Positions 9,262 to 18,334 are shown, numbered from the stretch's first letter. The stretch: DNA of 64,000 nucleotides from Acidobacteriota bacterium (GCA_028875725.1 JAPPCR010000019.1:134483-198482), one strand, 5' to 3'. Notes: generated by a model from the letters alone, not told the origin. Numbers and translations are program-made.

Positions 9262-9347
9262 GTGCGCAGTCTACCAGCGCAAGTCGTTGCCGAACTTACG
9301 CTTAGCGCAGCGCGCCGGCCGCGCTTCCCGGTCGTTCGCCGAGTGCC

Positions 9348-10268
9348 CTAGGCGTGATCGAGAAAGCGGAGCATGACGGCCTTCTGGGTATGCATCCGGT
9401 TCTCGGCCTGGTCGAAGACTCGGCTCTGGGGACCGTCGACGACCGAGGCGGTGACTTCTTCTCCACGATGGCAGGGCAGGCAGTGGAGGTAGATCGCGTC
9501 GCCTTTCGCTCTCGCCATCAGGTCGTCGTCGACGGTGTAGCCCTCGAAGGCGGCGAGACGTTGCTTGCGTTCCTTCTCCTGGCCCATCGAGGTCCAGACG
9601 TCGCTGTAGACGGCGTCCGCGCCGGCGGCGGCCGCCTGCGGGTCGCTTCCGGTCTCGATTCCGGCACCCGTGCCGGCGGCGAGGCTGCGTGCGAGTTCGA
9701 GGTAACGGTCGGCCACTTTGTAGCCCGGCGGTGAGGCGAGCGAGAAGTCGACCCCCGCGCGGGCGCAGGCGATCATCAGCGAATGGGCGACGTTGTTGCC
9801 GTCGCCGATGTAGGCGATCCGGCGGCCGCGCAGTTCGCCGAACTCCTGGTGGACGGTCATCAGGTCGGCGAGTGCCTGGCAGGGGTGCAGTTCATCGGTC
9901 AGCCCGTTGATCACGGGCACGGTTGCGTGTCTGGCCATCTCGACGACGGTGCGGTGCTCGAAGGTGCGCAGCATGAGGAGGTCCACGTAGCGTGACAGGA
10001 CGCGGGCGGTGTCGGCGATCGTCTCCCCGCGGCCGATCTGCAGGTCGCGGGTTGTGAGGAAGATCGCCTGACCACCGAGTTGCCCCATGCCGACCTCGAA
10101 GCTGACCCGGGTGCGCGTGGACGACTTCTCGAAGTAGAGGCCGATCGACTTGCCGTGGAGCGTGCTTCCGTGCGCCTCGGGTCTGGCCTGGAGTTCCAGG
10201 GCGAGTTCCAGGATCGACTCGATCTGGCCTTCCTTGAGGTCGGCGATCGAGATCAGGTGTTCAGGCAT
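9348..10268 (-). CDS. argF: ornithine carbamoyltransferase
   Basis: Makes citrulline from ornithine and carbamoyl phosphate. 306 residues with the carbamoyl-phosphate motif STRTR, then HPCQ and HCLP. I chose ATG 10268 (MPEHLISIADL) over ATG 10277 because the GGAGG sits about 10 nt before 10268 but directly abuts 10277. It heads a minus-strand set with purB and rlpA. The upstream region (10325-10359) has tandem repeats that may be an operator. Confidence 0.94.
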   Translation of the reverse strand: MPEHLISIADLKEGQIESILELALELQARPEAHGSTLHGKSIGLYFEKSSTRTRVSFEVGMGQLGGQAIFLTTRDLQIGRGETIADTARVLSRYVDLLMLRTFEHRTVVEMARHATVPVINGLTDELHPCQALADLMTVHQEFGELRGRRIAYIGDGNNVAHSLMIACARAGVDFSLASPPGYKVADRYLELARSLAAGTGAGIETGSDPQAAAAGADAVYSDVWTSMGQEKERKQRLAAFEGYTVDDDLMARAKGDAIYLHCLPCHRGEEVTASVVDGPQSRVFDQAENRMHTQKAVMLRFLDHA

Positions 10269-10324
10269 GTGAGACATCCCTCCGTTGTGCCGGGGCGTGT
10301 GGGGCGGGCTACACTGCGCGTCCC

Positions 10325-10359
10325 TTGACTCTCGCGTTGACTCTCGCGATGACTCCGCG
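10325..10359. repeat. tandem 12-bp repeats in the argF/ham1 divergent promoter region
   Basis: TTGACTCTCGCG occurs twice in perfect tandem (10325-10336 and 10337-10348), followed by an imperfect third copy ATGACTCCGCG (10349-10359). It lies in the 150-bp gap between divergent genes, next to an AT-rich tract around 10364-10375. It could be a repeated regulator site; it does not match an ARG-box palindrome. Confidence 0.5.
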
Positions 10360-10418
10360 ATGCGAATAATACACCACTCTGTCGCACGATTATCCATCAC
10401 TCGTCCAGACCCCGGCGC

Positions 10419-10988
10419 GTGAGCGGCGGGGATGCCAGCCAGCAACCCTGGGTGCTGGTGACCGGCAACGCGAACAAGCGACGCGAGGCGGAGCGGATCG
10501 TCGGCCACCGGCTGGAGACGGCGGCGATCGACCTGCCCGAGATTCAATCGGGAGATCTGATCGAGGTGCTGCGGTTCAAGGCCGAGGAGGCCTGGAAGCG
10601 GATCGGGAGGCCGGTCGTGGTCGAGGAGACGGGGCTGGAGCTCTCCTGCATGAACGGCTTCCCGGGACCCCTGGTCAAGTGGATGCTCGAGGCGGTAGGT
10701 GACGAGGGCATCGCCAGGGTGGCGATCCGGGCCGGGGATCCGCACGTCGTCGCGCGCTGCGCGATCATGTTGCGTGACGGTGGCGGCCAGATGATCGCCC
10801 AGGGAGAAACCGCGGGCAGGCTGGTGCTGCCTCCGCGTGGCGAGCATGGTTTCGGCTGGGATCCGGTCTTCGAGCCGGATGGTCTGGAAGAGACCTACGC
10901 TGAACTGGGCGACGACGTGAAGGACCGGCTCGGGCACCGAGGCCGCGCCTGGCGCCGGTTCCTGCGGGGGCTTCAACCGGCAGCCTGA
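10419..10988 (+). CDS. Ham1/ITPA-like non-canonical purine NTP pyrophosphatase
   Basis: Hydrolyses (d)ITP and XTP to keep deaminated purines out of nucleic acids. 189 residues, starting at GTG. Motifs: LVTGNANKRREAERI at the N-terminus, VVEETGLELSCMNGFPGPLVKWML in two halves near residues 68-90, and GEHGFGWDPVFEP. The central block (FPGPLVKW rather than the RdgB-type APGIYSARY) resembles archaeal and eukaryotic ITPA. The 3' end overlaps convergent coaE by 16 bp. Confidence 0.85.
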   Translation: MSGGDASQQPWVLVTGNANKRREAERIVGHRLETAAIDLPEIQSGDLIEVLRFKAEEAWKRIGRPVVVEETGLELSCMNGFPGPLVKWMLEAVGDEGIARVAIRAGDPHVVARCAIMLRDGGGQMIAQGETAGRLVLPPRGEHGFGWDPVFEPDGLEETYAELGDDVKDRLGHRGRAWRRFLRGLQPAA

Positions 10989-11587
10989 GCGCCGGTCCGC
11001 TTGCGGAGAGCGGCCAGCACTCTCCGGACCTGGACGCGAAGCTCCGCGAGGCTCCCCGTGTTCTCGATCACGAAGTCCGCGGCCGCGCGGCGGTCCTCTG
11101 ACCGGGCCTGCGCCTCCATCCGTGCCGCTGCCTGGTCGCGGTCGAGGCCGCGTTCGACGGCGCGGTCGAGGCGAAGGTCAGCCGGGGCCTCGACGGTGAT
11201 CACGGCGTCGTACCGTCCGCGACCGCCGGTCTCGGCCAGCAGCGGCACTTCGAAGACGACGACGGCACCTTCGCCGGCCGACTCGAGGATCTCCACGTAG
11301 CGCTGGCCCACGAGGGGATGGATGGCCTGTTCCAGGCGCCTGCGGCTGGCGGGATCGGCGAAGACCGCGGGTCCGAGCGCTTCCTTGTCGACCGATCCGT
11401 CCGCTTTCAGCATCTCCGGGCCGAACAGATCCGCGACCGCCCAGGCACCGGGCTGACCCGGGCGGTACAGGTCGGCGACCAGGGCGTCCGCGTCCGTGAC
11501 GACGCAGCCCAACTCGGCCAGCATCGCGCCGACGGTCGACTTGCCGCCGGCGATGCCACCGGTGAGACCCACTTGTAGAGGCGCCAT
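10973..11587 (-). CDS. coaE: dephospho-CoA kinase
   Basis: Last step of coenzyme A synthesis. 204 residues from ATG 11587 (MAPLQVGLTGGIAGGKST), which places the P-loop at the normal position; the upstream in-frame extension is low-complexity and enters the rplM promoter. DADAL and VVFEVPLLAE are conserved family segments. Coding ends inside the 3' end of the convergent Ham1 gene. Confidence 0.93.
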   Translation of the reverse strand: MAPLQVGLTGGIAGGKSTVGAMLAELGCVVTDADALVADLYRPGQPGAWAVADLFGPEMLKADGSVDKEALGPAVFADPASRRRLEQAIHPLVGQRYVEILESAGEGAVVVFEVPLLAETGGRGRYDAVITVEAPADLRLDRAVERGLDRDQAAARMEAQARSEDRRAAADFVIENTGSLAELRVQVRRVLAALRKRTGAQAAG

Positions 11588-11637
11588 GAGGTGAACGAGG
11601 ATACGCGGAAGCGTCCGTTGACGGACCGGCGTTCGTC

Positions 11638-11666
11638 TTGACAAGGCCCGTCCCGGACTCTACGAT
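11638..11666 (+). promoter_or_regulatory. sigma70-like promoter of the rplM operon
   Basis: TTGACA (11638-11643), a 17-bp spacer, then TACGAT (11661-11666). Predicted transcription start is near 11673, leaving a leader of about 110 nt before rplM. It sits upstream of coaE, so divergent regulation is possible. Confidence 0.7.
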
Positions 11667-11784
11667 CCCCGTTCCTCTGCGCGGGGAGGTTGCGGTAGGA
11701 GTATGTCCGCTCCTGCTGTCAGCCCGTGCGCAACGGAGCGGCGGCATCCGGAAAGCAAGGACCGGCCGGCGAGGGTACGAACGA

Positions 11785-12260
<476 letters not shown>

Positions 12261-12264
<4 letters not shown>

Positions 12265-12650
12265 CGGAGACGAGCTACGGAACAGGCCGTCGAAAGACGG
12301 CCACCGCGCGGGTGTTCCTGCGCGAAGGCACCGGCGAGATGACCGTCAACGGCGTGGGGATGGACGACTACTTCGGCAGCGAGGTGCTGAAGATGATCAT
12401 CCGCCAGCCGCTGCAGGTCGTTGAGAAGGAAGGCCAGCTCGACATGTCGGCCACCGTCCGCGGAGGCGGAAGCTCCGGTCAGGCCGGCGCGATCCGTCAC
12501 GGTCTGTCGCGGGCGCTGGTGGAGTTTGAACCGACGTTCCGCGAATCGCTCAAGACGGCCGGGTTCATGACCCGCGACCCGCGGCGCAAGGAACGCAAGA
12601 AGTACGGCCAGAAGGGTGCGCGTGCGCGCTTCCAGTTCAGCAAGCGATAG
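12261..12650 (+). CDS. rpsI: 30S ribosomal protein S9
   Basis: 129 residues from TTG 12261, which overlaps the rplM stop as TTGA; the next residues [19 protein letters not shown] are the normal S9 N-terminus. Longer in-frame versions read through rplM in another frame and are not real. The C-terminus ends in the typical [17 protein letters not shown] tail that reaches the P-site tRNA. Confidence 0.96.
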
Positions 12651-12663
12651 CGGGGGCAGGGTC

Positions 12664-13617
12664 TTGGCTCAGGTCACGATGAAGGAGATGCTGGAGGCCG
12701 GAGTGCACTTCGGCCACCAGACGAGACGCTGGAACCCGAAGATGCGGAGCTACATCTTCGGCCGCCGAAACGGCATCTACATCATCGATCTCCAGCAGAC
12801 TCTGGAGCGCTTCCGCCAGGCGGCGGACTACGTCGAGCACATGGCGCGAATGGGACGGCGTCTGCTCTTCGTGGGCACCAAGCGCCAGGCGCAACAGGCG
12901 ATCGAGGAAGAGGCGCGGCGCTGCGGCCAGTTCTACGTCACGCATCGCTGGCTCGGCGGAACCCTGACCAACTTCGTGACCATCCGCGCTTCCGTGGAGC
13001 GTCTCCAGGATACGGAGAAGAAGCTCGCCGACGAGGACAGCCTGCTGACCAAGAAGGAGCTTCTCCGGCTTGAGCGCGAGCGGGACAAGATGGTCCGGAA
13101 CCTCGAGGGGATCCGCGACATGGAGCGGTTGCCGGATGCGCTGTTCGTCGTCGATCCACGACGCGAGCACATCGCGATCGCGGAGGCGAACAAGCTGAAC
13201 ATTCCGGTCGTGGCCATCGTGGACACGAACTGCGACCCGGAACTGGTGGATCACGTGATTCCGGGGAACGACGACGCGATCCGGACGATTCGGTTGTTTG
13301 CCGGCCGCATTGCCGACTCCTACATCGAGGGCGCCGCTGCCTGGGGCAAGGACAGTAACGGCGACGGAGTCGAAGCGGATGCCGCCGGCGGCGCCGAGGT
13401 GGCATCCGAAGCGGGGGCCGTCGGCGGGGAGAAGGCTGAACCCGTCGCGGCGGCGGAGGCCGAGCCGGCGTCTGAACCGGAAGCCGAGTCCGAGGTGGTG
13501 GCCGAGGCCGCCGGCGAGGCGGAGGCCGAACCCGTGACGGAGGCCGAACCCGAGGCCGAGAGCGGTGAACCGGCGGCTGAAGACGAGAGCGCCGGCAGCG
13601 ACGCCGAGGTCAACTGA
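12664..13617 (+). CDS. rpsB: 30S ribosomal protein S2 with long acidic C-terminal tail
   Basis: The TTG start at 12664 gives [27 protein letters not shown], the usual MAxVTMK N-terminus; upstream codons overlap rpsI. Conserved S2 features extend to about residue 235 ([60 protein letters not shown]). The 317-residue product is about 75 longer than E. coli S2. The extra C-terminal tail is almost entirely Ala, Glu, Gly and Val with no predicted fold. The tail keeps frame and ends 97 bp before tsf. Confidence 0.95.
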   Translation: MAQVTMKEMLEAGVHFGHQTRRWNPKMRSYIFGRRNGIYIIDLQQTLERFRQAADYVEHMARMGRRLLFVGTKRQAQQAIEEEARRCGQFYVTHRWLGGTLTNFVTIRASVERLQDTEKKLADEDSLLTKKELLRLERERDKMVRNLEGIRDMERLPDALFVVDPRREHIAIAEANKLNIPVVAIVDTNCDPELVDHVIPGNDDAIRTIRLFAGRIADSYIEGAAAWGKDSNGDGVEADAAGGAEVASEAGAVGGEKAEPVAAAEAEPASEPEAESEVVAEAAGEAEAEPVTEAEPEAESGEPAAEDESAGSDAEVN

Positions 13618-13714
13618 CCGCGGCGAGTCTGGCCGCGCACTCTGCAGGTGCGGCGTCGGAGAACAGATGAAGTTCTAGTCCGAGGCGATCTCCGCCTCGT
13701 AGGGAGCAGGAACA

Positions 13715-14356
13715 ATGAGTGCGACAGTGACGGCCGGCATGGTCAAGGAGCTCCGGGAGCGGACCGGCGCCGGCATGATGGATTGCAAGAAGGCGCTGGT
13801 GGAGACCGGCGGCGATCTGGAGGCGGCGATCGACGCCCTGCGCAAGAAGGGGCTGGCGTCGGCGGCCAAGAAGGCGGGCCGGGCAACCAGCGACGGCCTG
13901 GTGATCTCCTACATTCACGCCGGCGGCAAGATCGGCGTGCTGCTGGAGATCAACTGCGAGACGGACTTCGTCGCGCGGACGGACGACTTCCAGCAGTTGG
14001 CCCACGACCTCTCGCTCCACGTGGCTGCGAGCCAGCCGCGGTTCATCGGCCGGGACGAGGTGACGGACGATGTACTCGAGCGGGAGAAGAGGATTCACCG
14101 GGAACAGGCTCTCGAGTCCGGAAAGCCCGAGCAGATCGTGGAACGCATCGTCGAGGGGCGGATGTCAAAGTTCTTTGCCGAGAACTGCCTGCTTGAGCAA
14201 CCCTTCGTCAAAGACACTGGACGGACGGTCGAGGAGGTGCTGAAGGAGGCGATCGCCAAGCTGGGCGAGAACATGCGTATCTGCCGGTTCGCCAGGTTCC
14301 AGCTCGGCGGCGACTCGACCGTGGCGATCGCCCCTCCGCCAGCCGATCCGTCCTAG
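13715..14356 (+). CDS. tsf: elongation factor Ts
   Basis: Nucleotide-exchange factor for EF-Tu. 213 residues, the short Thermus/cyanobacterial-type form. UBA-like N-terminus with [17 protein letters not shown], then the EF-Tu-contacting [12 protein letters not shown] near residue 87. The C-terminal [11 protein letters not shown] motif is present. An AGGGAGCAGG Shine-Dalgarno precedes ATG 13715. It is followed after 7 nt by pyrH in the classical rpsB-tsf-pyrH-frr order. Confidence 0.96.
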   Translation: MSATVTAGMVKELRERTGAGMMDCKKALVETGGDLEAAIDALRKKGLASAAKKAGRATSDGLVISYIHAGGKIGVLLEINCETDFVARTDDFQQLAHDLSLHVAASQPRFIGRDEVTDDVLEREKRIHREQALESGKPEQIVERIVEGRMSKFFAENCLLEQPFVKDTGRTVEEVLKEAIAKLGENMRICRFARFQLGGDSTVAIAPPPADPS

Positions 14357-14363
14357 CGCGGCG

Positions 14364-15077
14364 ATGACCGAGCCGGCCTACCGCCGCATCCTCCTCAAGC
14401 TGTCGGGCGAAGCCCTCATGGGCGACAAGCCCTTCGGTATGGACGAAGCCGTGGTGCGTCGGATCGCCGGGCAGATCCGGGACGTGTTCGAGCTTGGCGT
14501 CGAGATCGGCATCGTCGTCGGCGGCGGCAACGTGATCCGCGGCCTGGCGGCGAGCCATCGCGGCGTCGAGAGGGCGACCGGCGACTACATGGGCATGCTG
14601 GCGACGGTGATCAACAGCCTGGCGATGCAGGATGCACTGGAGAAGATCGGCGTCGCGACACGGGTACAGACGGCGCTCGAGATGCGCAGCGTCGCGGAGC
14701 CGTTCATTCGCCGCCGCGCGATCCGTCACCTGGAGAAGGGACGGGTGGTCATCTTCGGCGCCGGCACCGGTAATCCGTATCTGACGACCGACACGGCGGC
14801 GGCGCTGCGCGCGAACGAGATCCAGGCCGAGATCCTGCTCAAGGCGACCCAGGTCGACGGCGTCTACAGTGCCGATCCCCGTCGTGATGCCGGAGCGGAG
14901 CGCCTGCCGGAGGTGACGTACCAGGAGGTCCTGGAACGCAACCTCGGCATCATGGACGCCGCTGCGATCAGTCTTTGCCGGGAGAACGACCTGCCGATCG
15001 CCGTGTTCGACCTGGGGGTTCCCGGCAACATTCGCCGGGTGGTTCTCGGCGAGAAGGTCGGTTCGCTCGTCACCTGA
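14364..15077 (+). CDS. pyrH: UMP kinase
   Basis: Hexameric bacterial UMP kinase of the amino-acid-kinase fold, 237 residues. [11 protein letters not shown] at the N-terminus binds phosphate; [28 protein letters not shown] and [18 protein letters not shown] are the UMP, GTP-effector and ATP regions. ATG 14364 is 7 nt after the tsf stop. Confidence 0.96.
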   Translation: MTEPAYRRILLKLSGEALMGDKPFGMDEAVVRRIAGQIRDVFELGVEIGIVVGGGNVIRGLAASHRGVERATGDYMGMLATVINSLAMQDALEKIGVATRVQTALEMRSVAEPFIRRRAIRHLEKGRVVIFGAGTGNPYLTTDTAAALRANEIQAEILLKATQVDGVYSADPRRDAGAERLPEVTYQEVLERNLGIMDAAAISLCRENDLPIAVFDLGVPGNIRRVVLGEKVGSLVT

Positions 15078-15148
15078 CGTCGGCCGGGTGCTGACCCGCC
15101 GCCGCAGGCGGCCAGGTGTACGCGCCGCGAAGCGGCGACCTTTGTGGC

Positions 15149-15154
15149 TACAAT
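15149..15154 (+). promoter_or_regulatory. possible -10 element before frr
   Basis: TACAAT in a GC-rich 98-bp gap before frr, with TG three bases upstream but no good -35. A weak internal promoter is possible; read-through from the upstream operon is enough to express frr. Confidence 0.25.
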
Positions 15155-15175
15155 CCCGTCCGGGAGGCTGAGCGG

Positions 15176-15730
15176 ATGCAGGAGCTGTTCTTGGAGATGG
15201 AGCTCAAGATGAAGGATGGCGTCGACCATCTTCACGCCGAGCTCAAGACGCTGCGTACCGGCCGCGCCTCCACGGCGATGCTCGATGGCGTGACGGTGGA
15301 GTACTACGGTACGCCGACGCCGCTGAACCAGCTCGCCAGCCTGTCGGTTGCCGACGCCACGCTGCTGGTCGCCCAGCCGTTCGACCCCACCCAGATCGCG
15401 GCGATCGAGCGCGCGATCCTGATCGCCGACCTGGGGCTGAACCCGTCGAACGACGGCAGGATCGTCCGTATCCCCGTGCCCCCGCTCACGGAGGAGCGGC
15501 GCCGCGAGATGGTGAAGCGCGCCCACGAGATCGCCGAACGCTTCCGCAACACAGTTCGCGGCGTCCGGCGCGAAGGCAATGAACGGCTGAAGCAGATGGA
15601 GAAGGCGAAGGTAATCTCCCAGGACGACGAGCACCGGGGCGAAGGCGAGATGCAGCGGCTCCACGATCACTACATCGCCCAGGTGAACCTGGCGCTCGCC
15701 AACAAGGAGAAGGACATCCTTGAGGTCTGA
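15176..15730 (+). CDS. frr: ribosome recycling factor
   Basis: Splits post-termination ribosomes with EF-G. 184 residues from ATG 15176, supported by GGGAGG 8 nt upstream and by the normal length. Family motifs: LKTLRTGRAS, YYGTPTPLNQLASLSV, LNPSNDGRIVRIPVPPLTEERR and VRGVRREGNE. It is the last gene of the rplM operon before the inverted-repeat element. Confidence 0.96.
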   Translation: MQELFLEMELKMKDGVDHLHAELKTLRTGRASTAMLDGVTVEYYGTPTPLNQLASLSVADATLLVAQPFDPTQIAAIERAILIADLGLNPSNDGRIVRIPVPPLTEERRREMVKRAHEIAERFRNTVRGVRREGNERLKQMEKAKVISQDDEHRGEGEMQRLHDHYIAQVNLALANKEKDILEV

Positions 15731-15783
15731 CGAGGCTCCGCCTCGGACCGACGAGCGTGCCGAGTCGGCCGCCTCGGCTGTTC

Positions 15784-16009
15784 GGACCGAAGGGAAGGGG
15801 CCCAACGGCCGCGGCATCCGTGCGTCCGCCAGCGGACGCACGGACTGCGACGCATGTGGCGCGGGGACGCGCCACATGGGTGCGCGCTCTCGGAGTAACG
15901 GGTATGTCGGCGCTCGCTTCGGTCGGCCGCGCTGCGGCAGGCCGTCGGTCGCGGCCACGATCTCGGCAGACGCTTGCCTCCAGCCCGCTGGTCCCCTTCC
16001 CTTCGGTCC
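15784..16009. repeat. 226-bp element with 17-bp perfect terminal inverted repeats and internal hairpins
   Basis: Arms GGACCGAAGGGAAGGGG (15784-15800) and its exact complement (15993-16009). The similarity continues inward for about 12 bp with two mismatches. Inside are two strong stems: a 13-bp stem with a 2-nt loop at 15817-15844 and an 11-bp stem at 15853-15878 (CATGTGGCGCG, loop GGGA). No reading frame in it resembles a protein. It fills most of the 312-bp frr-ispDF gap and ends 33 bp before the ispDF start. It looks like a MITE-type or other dispersed structured repeat. Confidence 0.7.
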
Positions 16010-16042
16010 TGGCCGAGGCTGGACACCGTTGCACTCCGAAAC

Positions 16043-17242
16043 TTGACCTGCTGCGCCATCGTTCCGGCCGCGGGCGGCGGCCGGCGATTCGGTGGTAACC
16101 GGCCCAAGCAGTTCGTGCCGATCCTGGGTCGACCGCTTCTCGCCTGGACAGTCGAGCGGCTGCTGGCGGCGCCCGAGGTCGAGCGTATCGTGGTTGCGAC
16201 GCCGCCCGGACATACCGCGGAGACGCGGAAGATGCTGCTGCGGGAGGTTGACACTTCGCGTGAAGTGGACTTCTCCGTCGTAGAGGGCGGACGGCGCCGG
16301 CAGGACTCCGTGAGAGCCGCACTTGCGGCAGCGGAGGTCGCCCCGTCCGACTGGGTGGCGGTGCACGACGGCGCCCGCCCCTGTCTGGCCGCGACCGATC
16401 TGGCGGAAGTGCTGCGGAGGGCCGCCGGCAGCGGCTGCGTGGGTGCGGTGCTCGGTCGCCCAGTAAGCGACACCCTGAAGACGGCCGAGGGTGGCCGCCT
16501 CCACGAGACGGTCGACCGTTCCGGCCTGTTCCGGGCCGAGACGCCGCAGGTCTTCCGCGCCGTGGATCTTCGCGAGGCGCTCGACCGCGCGGAGCGGGAG
16601 AACCTGAAGGTCGGCGACGAGAGCAGTCTGTTCGAGCCGGGCTCGGTGGCGGCAGTCGCCGCCTCCCATCCGAATCCGAAACTGACCGATCCCTCGGACC
16701 TACCCGCGATCGAGGCCCTCCTCCGGTCGGAGCGCGAGGCCTCGCCGCCGCTCGAGACGGCCGTGGGGCACGGCTACGACGTCCACCGGCTGAGCGCCGG
16801 ACGCCCGTTGATCGTGGGCGGGCAGCGCATACCGCACGAGACGGGCCTCGATGGCCACAGCGATGCCGACGTCGTGCTCCACGCGATCGGTGACGCCCTG
16901 CTCGGCGCCGCGGGCCTGGGCGATCTGGGAGTCCACTTCCCGCCGTCCGACGAAGCCTGGCGCGGCGCGGACAGCTCGGAGCTGTTGGGCCGGATCGTTG
17001 CGATGGTCCTGGAGCGCGGCTTCGCGGTCCGCAACTGCGACGTGACCCTCATCGCCGAGCGTCCGTCGATGACGCCGTACCGTTCGGCGATCGAAGAGCA
17101 TGTCGCGGGGCTGCTTCATATCGGGCCGGAACGGATGAACTTCAAGGCGACGACTCACGAGGGGCTCGGCCCGCTGGGCAGGGGCGAGGGCATGGCGGCT
17201 CATGCGTCGGTGCTGATCGAGCGCGCGCGGGCTGGTGCGTGA
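16043..17242 (+). CDS. ispDF: bifunctional IspD/IspF (MEP cytidylyltransferase / MECDP synthase)
   Basis: Two steps of the non-mevalonate isoprenoid pathway fused in 399 residues. The IspD half (about 1-225) has CAIVPAAGGGRRFGG, the cytidylyl-binding GGRRRQDSVRAAL and VHDGARP. The IspF half (about 240-399) starts GHGYDVHRL and has GLDGHSDADVVLHAIGDALLG with the zinc-binding His and Asp, then FKATTHEGLGPLGRGEG. The best start is TTG 16043, because the family motif begins four codons later; upstream sequence belongs to the repeat element. The stop overlaps rlmB (GTGA). Confidence 0.93.
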   Translation: MTCCAIVPAAGGGRRFGGNRPKQFVPILGRPLLAWTVERLLAAPEVERIVVATPPGHTAETRKMLLREVDTSREVDFSVVEGGRRRQDSVRAALAAAEVAPSDWVAVHDGARPCLAATDLAEVLRRAAGSGCVGAVLGRPVSDTLKTAEGGRLHETVDRSGLFRAETPQVFRAVDLREALDRAERENLKVGDESSLFEPGSVAAVAASHPNPKLTDPSDLPAIEALLRSEREASPPLETAVGHGYDVHRLSAGRPLIVGGQRIPHETGLDGHSDADVVLHAIGDALLGAAGLGDLGVHFPPSDEAWRGADSSELLGRIVAMVLERGFAVRNCDVTLIAERPSMTPYRSAIEEHVAGLLHIGPERMNFKATTHEGLGPLGRGEGMAAHASVLIERARAGA

Positions 17243-18021
17243 GCGGACGGTCGAGCGTGCCTGAAGGTCGCGGGGAAGGTCGATGGCGGCTGGGATTCCA
17301 GCCGGTGCGGGAGATCTTGCGGAGCCAGCCGCATCGAGTCGCCGAGGTGCTCATCTCCCGCTCTGCCGGCGACCGCCGCCGGACGATCGAGGGGCTCTGC
17401 GAACGGCATCGGGTGCGGGTCCGGAGCGTAGCGCCCGCCGAACTGCGGGCGCGCCTCGTGGAGGCTGGCCAGGACCATGCGGCGGCACGTGGCTTCGCGG
17501 CCAGTCTGGTGGATGCGGACCGCGGCGGCACGTCGGCGGCCGGGATCGATCCCAACCTCGTCGTTCTGGTTGAGGACGTCCAGGATCCGCGGAACCTGGG
17601 CGCCCTCCTCCGCGTCTGCGAGGGCGCCGGGGTCGGCCGGGTGCTGATCCGCGACCGGGGTGCGGCGCCGCTGTCCCCGGCGGTCGCGAGCGCCGCCGCT
17701 GGGGCGGTCGACTGGCTGCACGTCGAACGGATCACGAACAGCGCCCGAGAGATCGAGCGCCTCAAGCAGGACGGCTTCTGGGTCTACGGGGCCGACGCGG
17801 CTGGCGAACCTCCGTGGACCGTGGACCTGAGCGGTCCGGTCGTCGTCTGCATCGGCGGCGAGGCGCGGGGGCTTCGCCGCCGCACGAGGGGTCTTTGCGA
17901 CGGCCTTCTGGGCCTGCCGATGCGTGGTCGGGTCGAATCCCTCAACCTGTCGACGGCGGCTGCCGCGCTGCTTTACGAGGCGGTGCGCCAGCGTCTTGTC
18001 AGCGCGGAGGGGCTATCGTAG
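17239..18021 (+). CDS. rlmB: 23S rRNA (guanosine-2'-O)-methyltransferase RlmB / TrmH family
   Basis: SPOUT-class 2'-O-methyltransferase, 260 residues. The N-terminal substrate-binding domain (about 1-100) is followed by the knotted domain with VVLVEDVQDPRNLGALLRVCEGAGV, CIGGEARGLRRRT and LPMRGRVESLNLSTAAA, the three SpoU motifs. GTG 17239 overlaps the ispDF stop. Its 3' end contains the predicted promoter of the tRNA cluster. The exact target nucleotide is inferred from the family. Confidence 0.88.
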   Translation: MSGRSSVPEGRGEGRWRLGFQPVREILRSQPHRVAEVLISRSAGDRRRTIEGLCERHRVRVRSVAPAELRARLVEAGQDHAAARGFAASLVDADRGGTSAAGIDPNLVVLVEDVQDPRNLGALLRVCEGAGVGRVLIRDRGAAPLSPAVASAAAGAVDWLHVERITNSAREIERLKQDGFWVYGADAAGEPPWTVDLSGPVVVCIGGEARGLRRRTRGLCDGLLGLPMRGRVESLNLSTAAAALLYEAVRQRLVSAEGLS

Positions 18022-18024
18022 ACT
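17996..18024 (+). promoter_or_regulatory. sigma70-like promoter of the tRNA cluster
   Basis: TTGTCA (17996-18001), a 17-bp spacer, then TAGACT (18019-18024), overlapping the rlmB stop. Predicted start near 18031 is about 30 nt before tRNA-Thr. Confidence 0.55.
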
Positions 18025-18062
18025 CCGGCGTCGCCGTGGCGCCAAGCGCCTCGTAAGCGAGG

Positions 18063-18138
18063 GCCGGCATAGCTCAGTTGGTAGAGCAACTGCCTTGTAA
18101 GCAGTAGGTCCTCGGTTCGAATCCGGGTGCCGGCTCCA
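18063..18138 (+). tRNA. tRNA-Thr (anticodon TGT)
   Basis: 76 nt with encoded CCA. Acceptor GCCGGCA pairs with TGCCGGC; anticodon stem ACTGC/GCAGT holds loop CTTGTAA, so the anticodon is TGT. The T arm contains GGTTCGAATCC. Confidence 0.96.
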
Positions 18139-18151
18139 TGGGGAAGTTGCC

Positions 18152-18238
18152 GGAGGTGTGGCCGAGCGGTCAAAGGCAACAGACTGTAAATCTGTCGGGC
18201 AACGCCCTACGGTGGTTCGAATCCATCCACCTCCACCA
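18152..18238 (+). tRNA. tRNA-Tyr (anticodon GTA)
   Basis: 87-nt class II tRNA with a long variable arm and encoded CCA. Acceptor GGAGGTG pairs with CACCTCC; anticodon stem ACAGA/TCTGT holds CTGTAAA, giving GTA. It starts 13 nt after tRNA-Thr. Confidence 0.96.
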
Positions 18239-18259
18239 CTTCCTCCCCTCGCGGGGCGC

Positions 18260-18334
18260 GCGGGAGTAACTCAGGGGTAGAGTCACAGCCTTCCAAGCTG
18301 TTGGTCGCGGGTTCGAATCCCGTCTCCCGCTCCA
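18260..18334 (+). tRNA. tRNA-Gly (anticodon TCC)
   Basis: 75 nt with encoded CCA. Acceptor GCGGGAG pairs with CTCCCGC; anticodon stem ACAGC/GCTGT holds CTTCCAA, giving TCC. The last 21 nt, from the T loop to CCA, are repeated in inverted orientation 22 nt downstream. Confidence 0.96.

Noticed and set aside
10360..10380. ARG box before argF
   Set aside because: The AT-rich tract has one half-site-like TGTAT on the minus strand, but the second half does not match the TGAAT/ATTCA palindrome.
15974..16042. Upstream in-frame start for ispDF
   Set aside because: It would add 23 residues encoded partly by the terminal inverted repeat, absent from the IspD family; TTG 16043 gives the expected N-terminus.
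15720..16046. Short open frames within the frr-ispDF gap
   Set aside because: They run through the inverted repeats, lack ribosome-binding sites and match nothing; they are explained by the repeat element.
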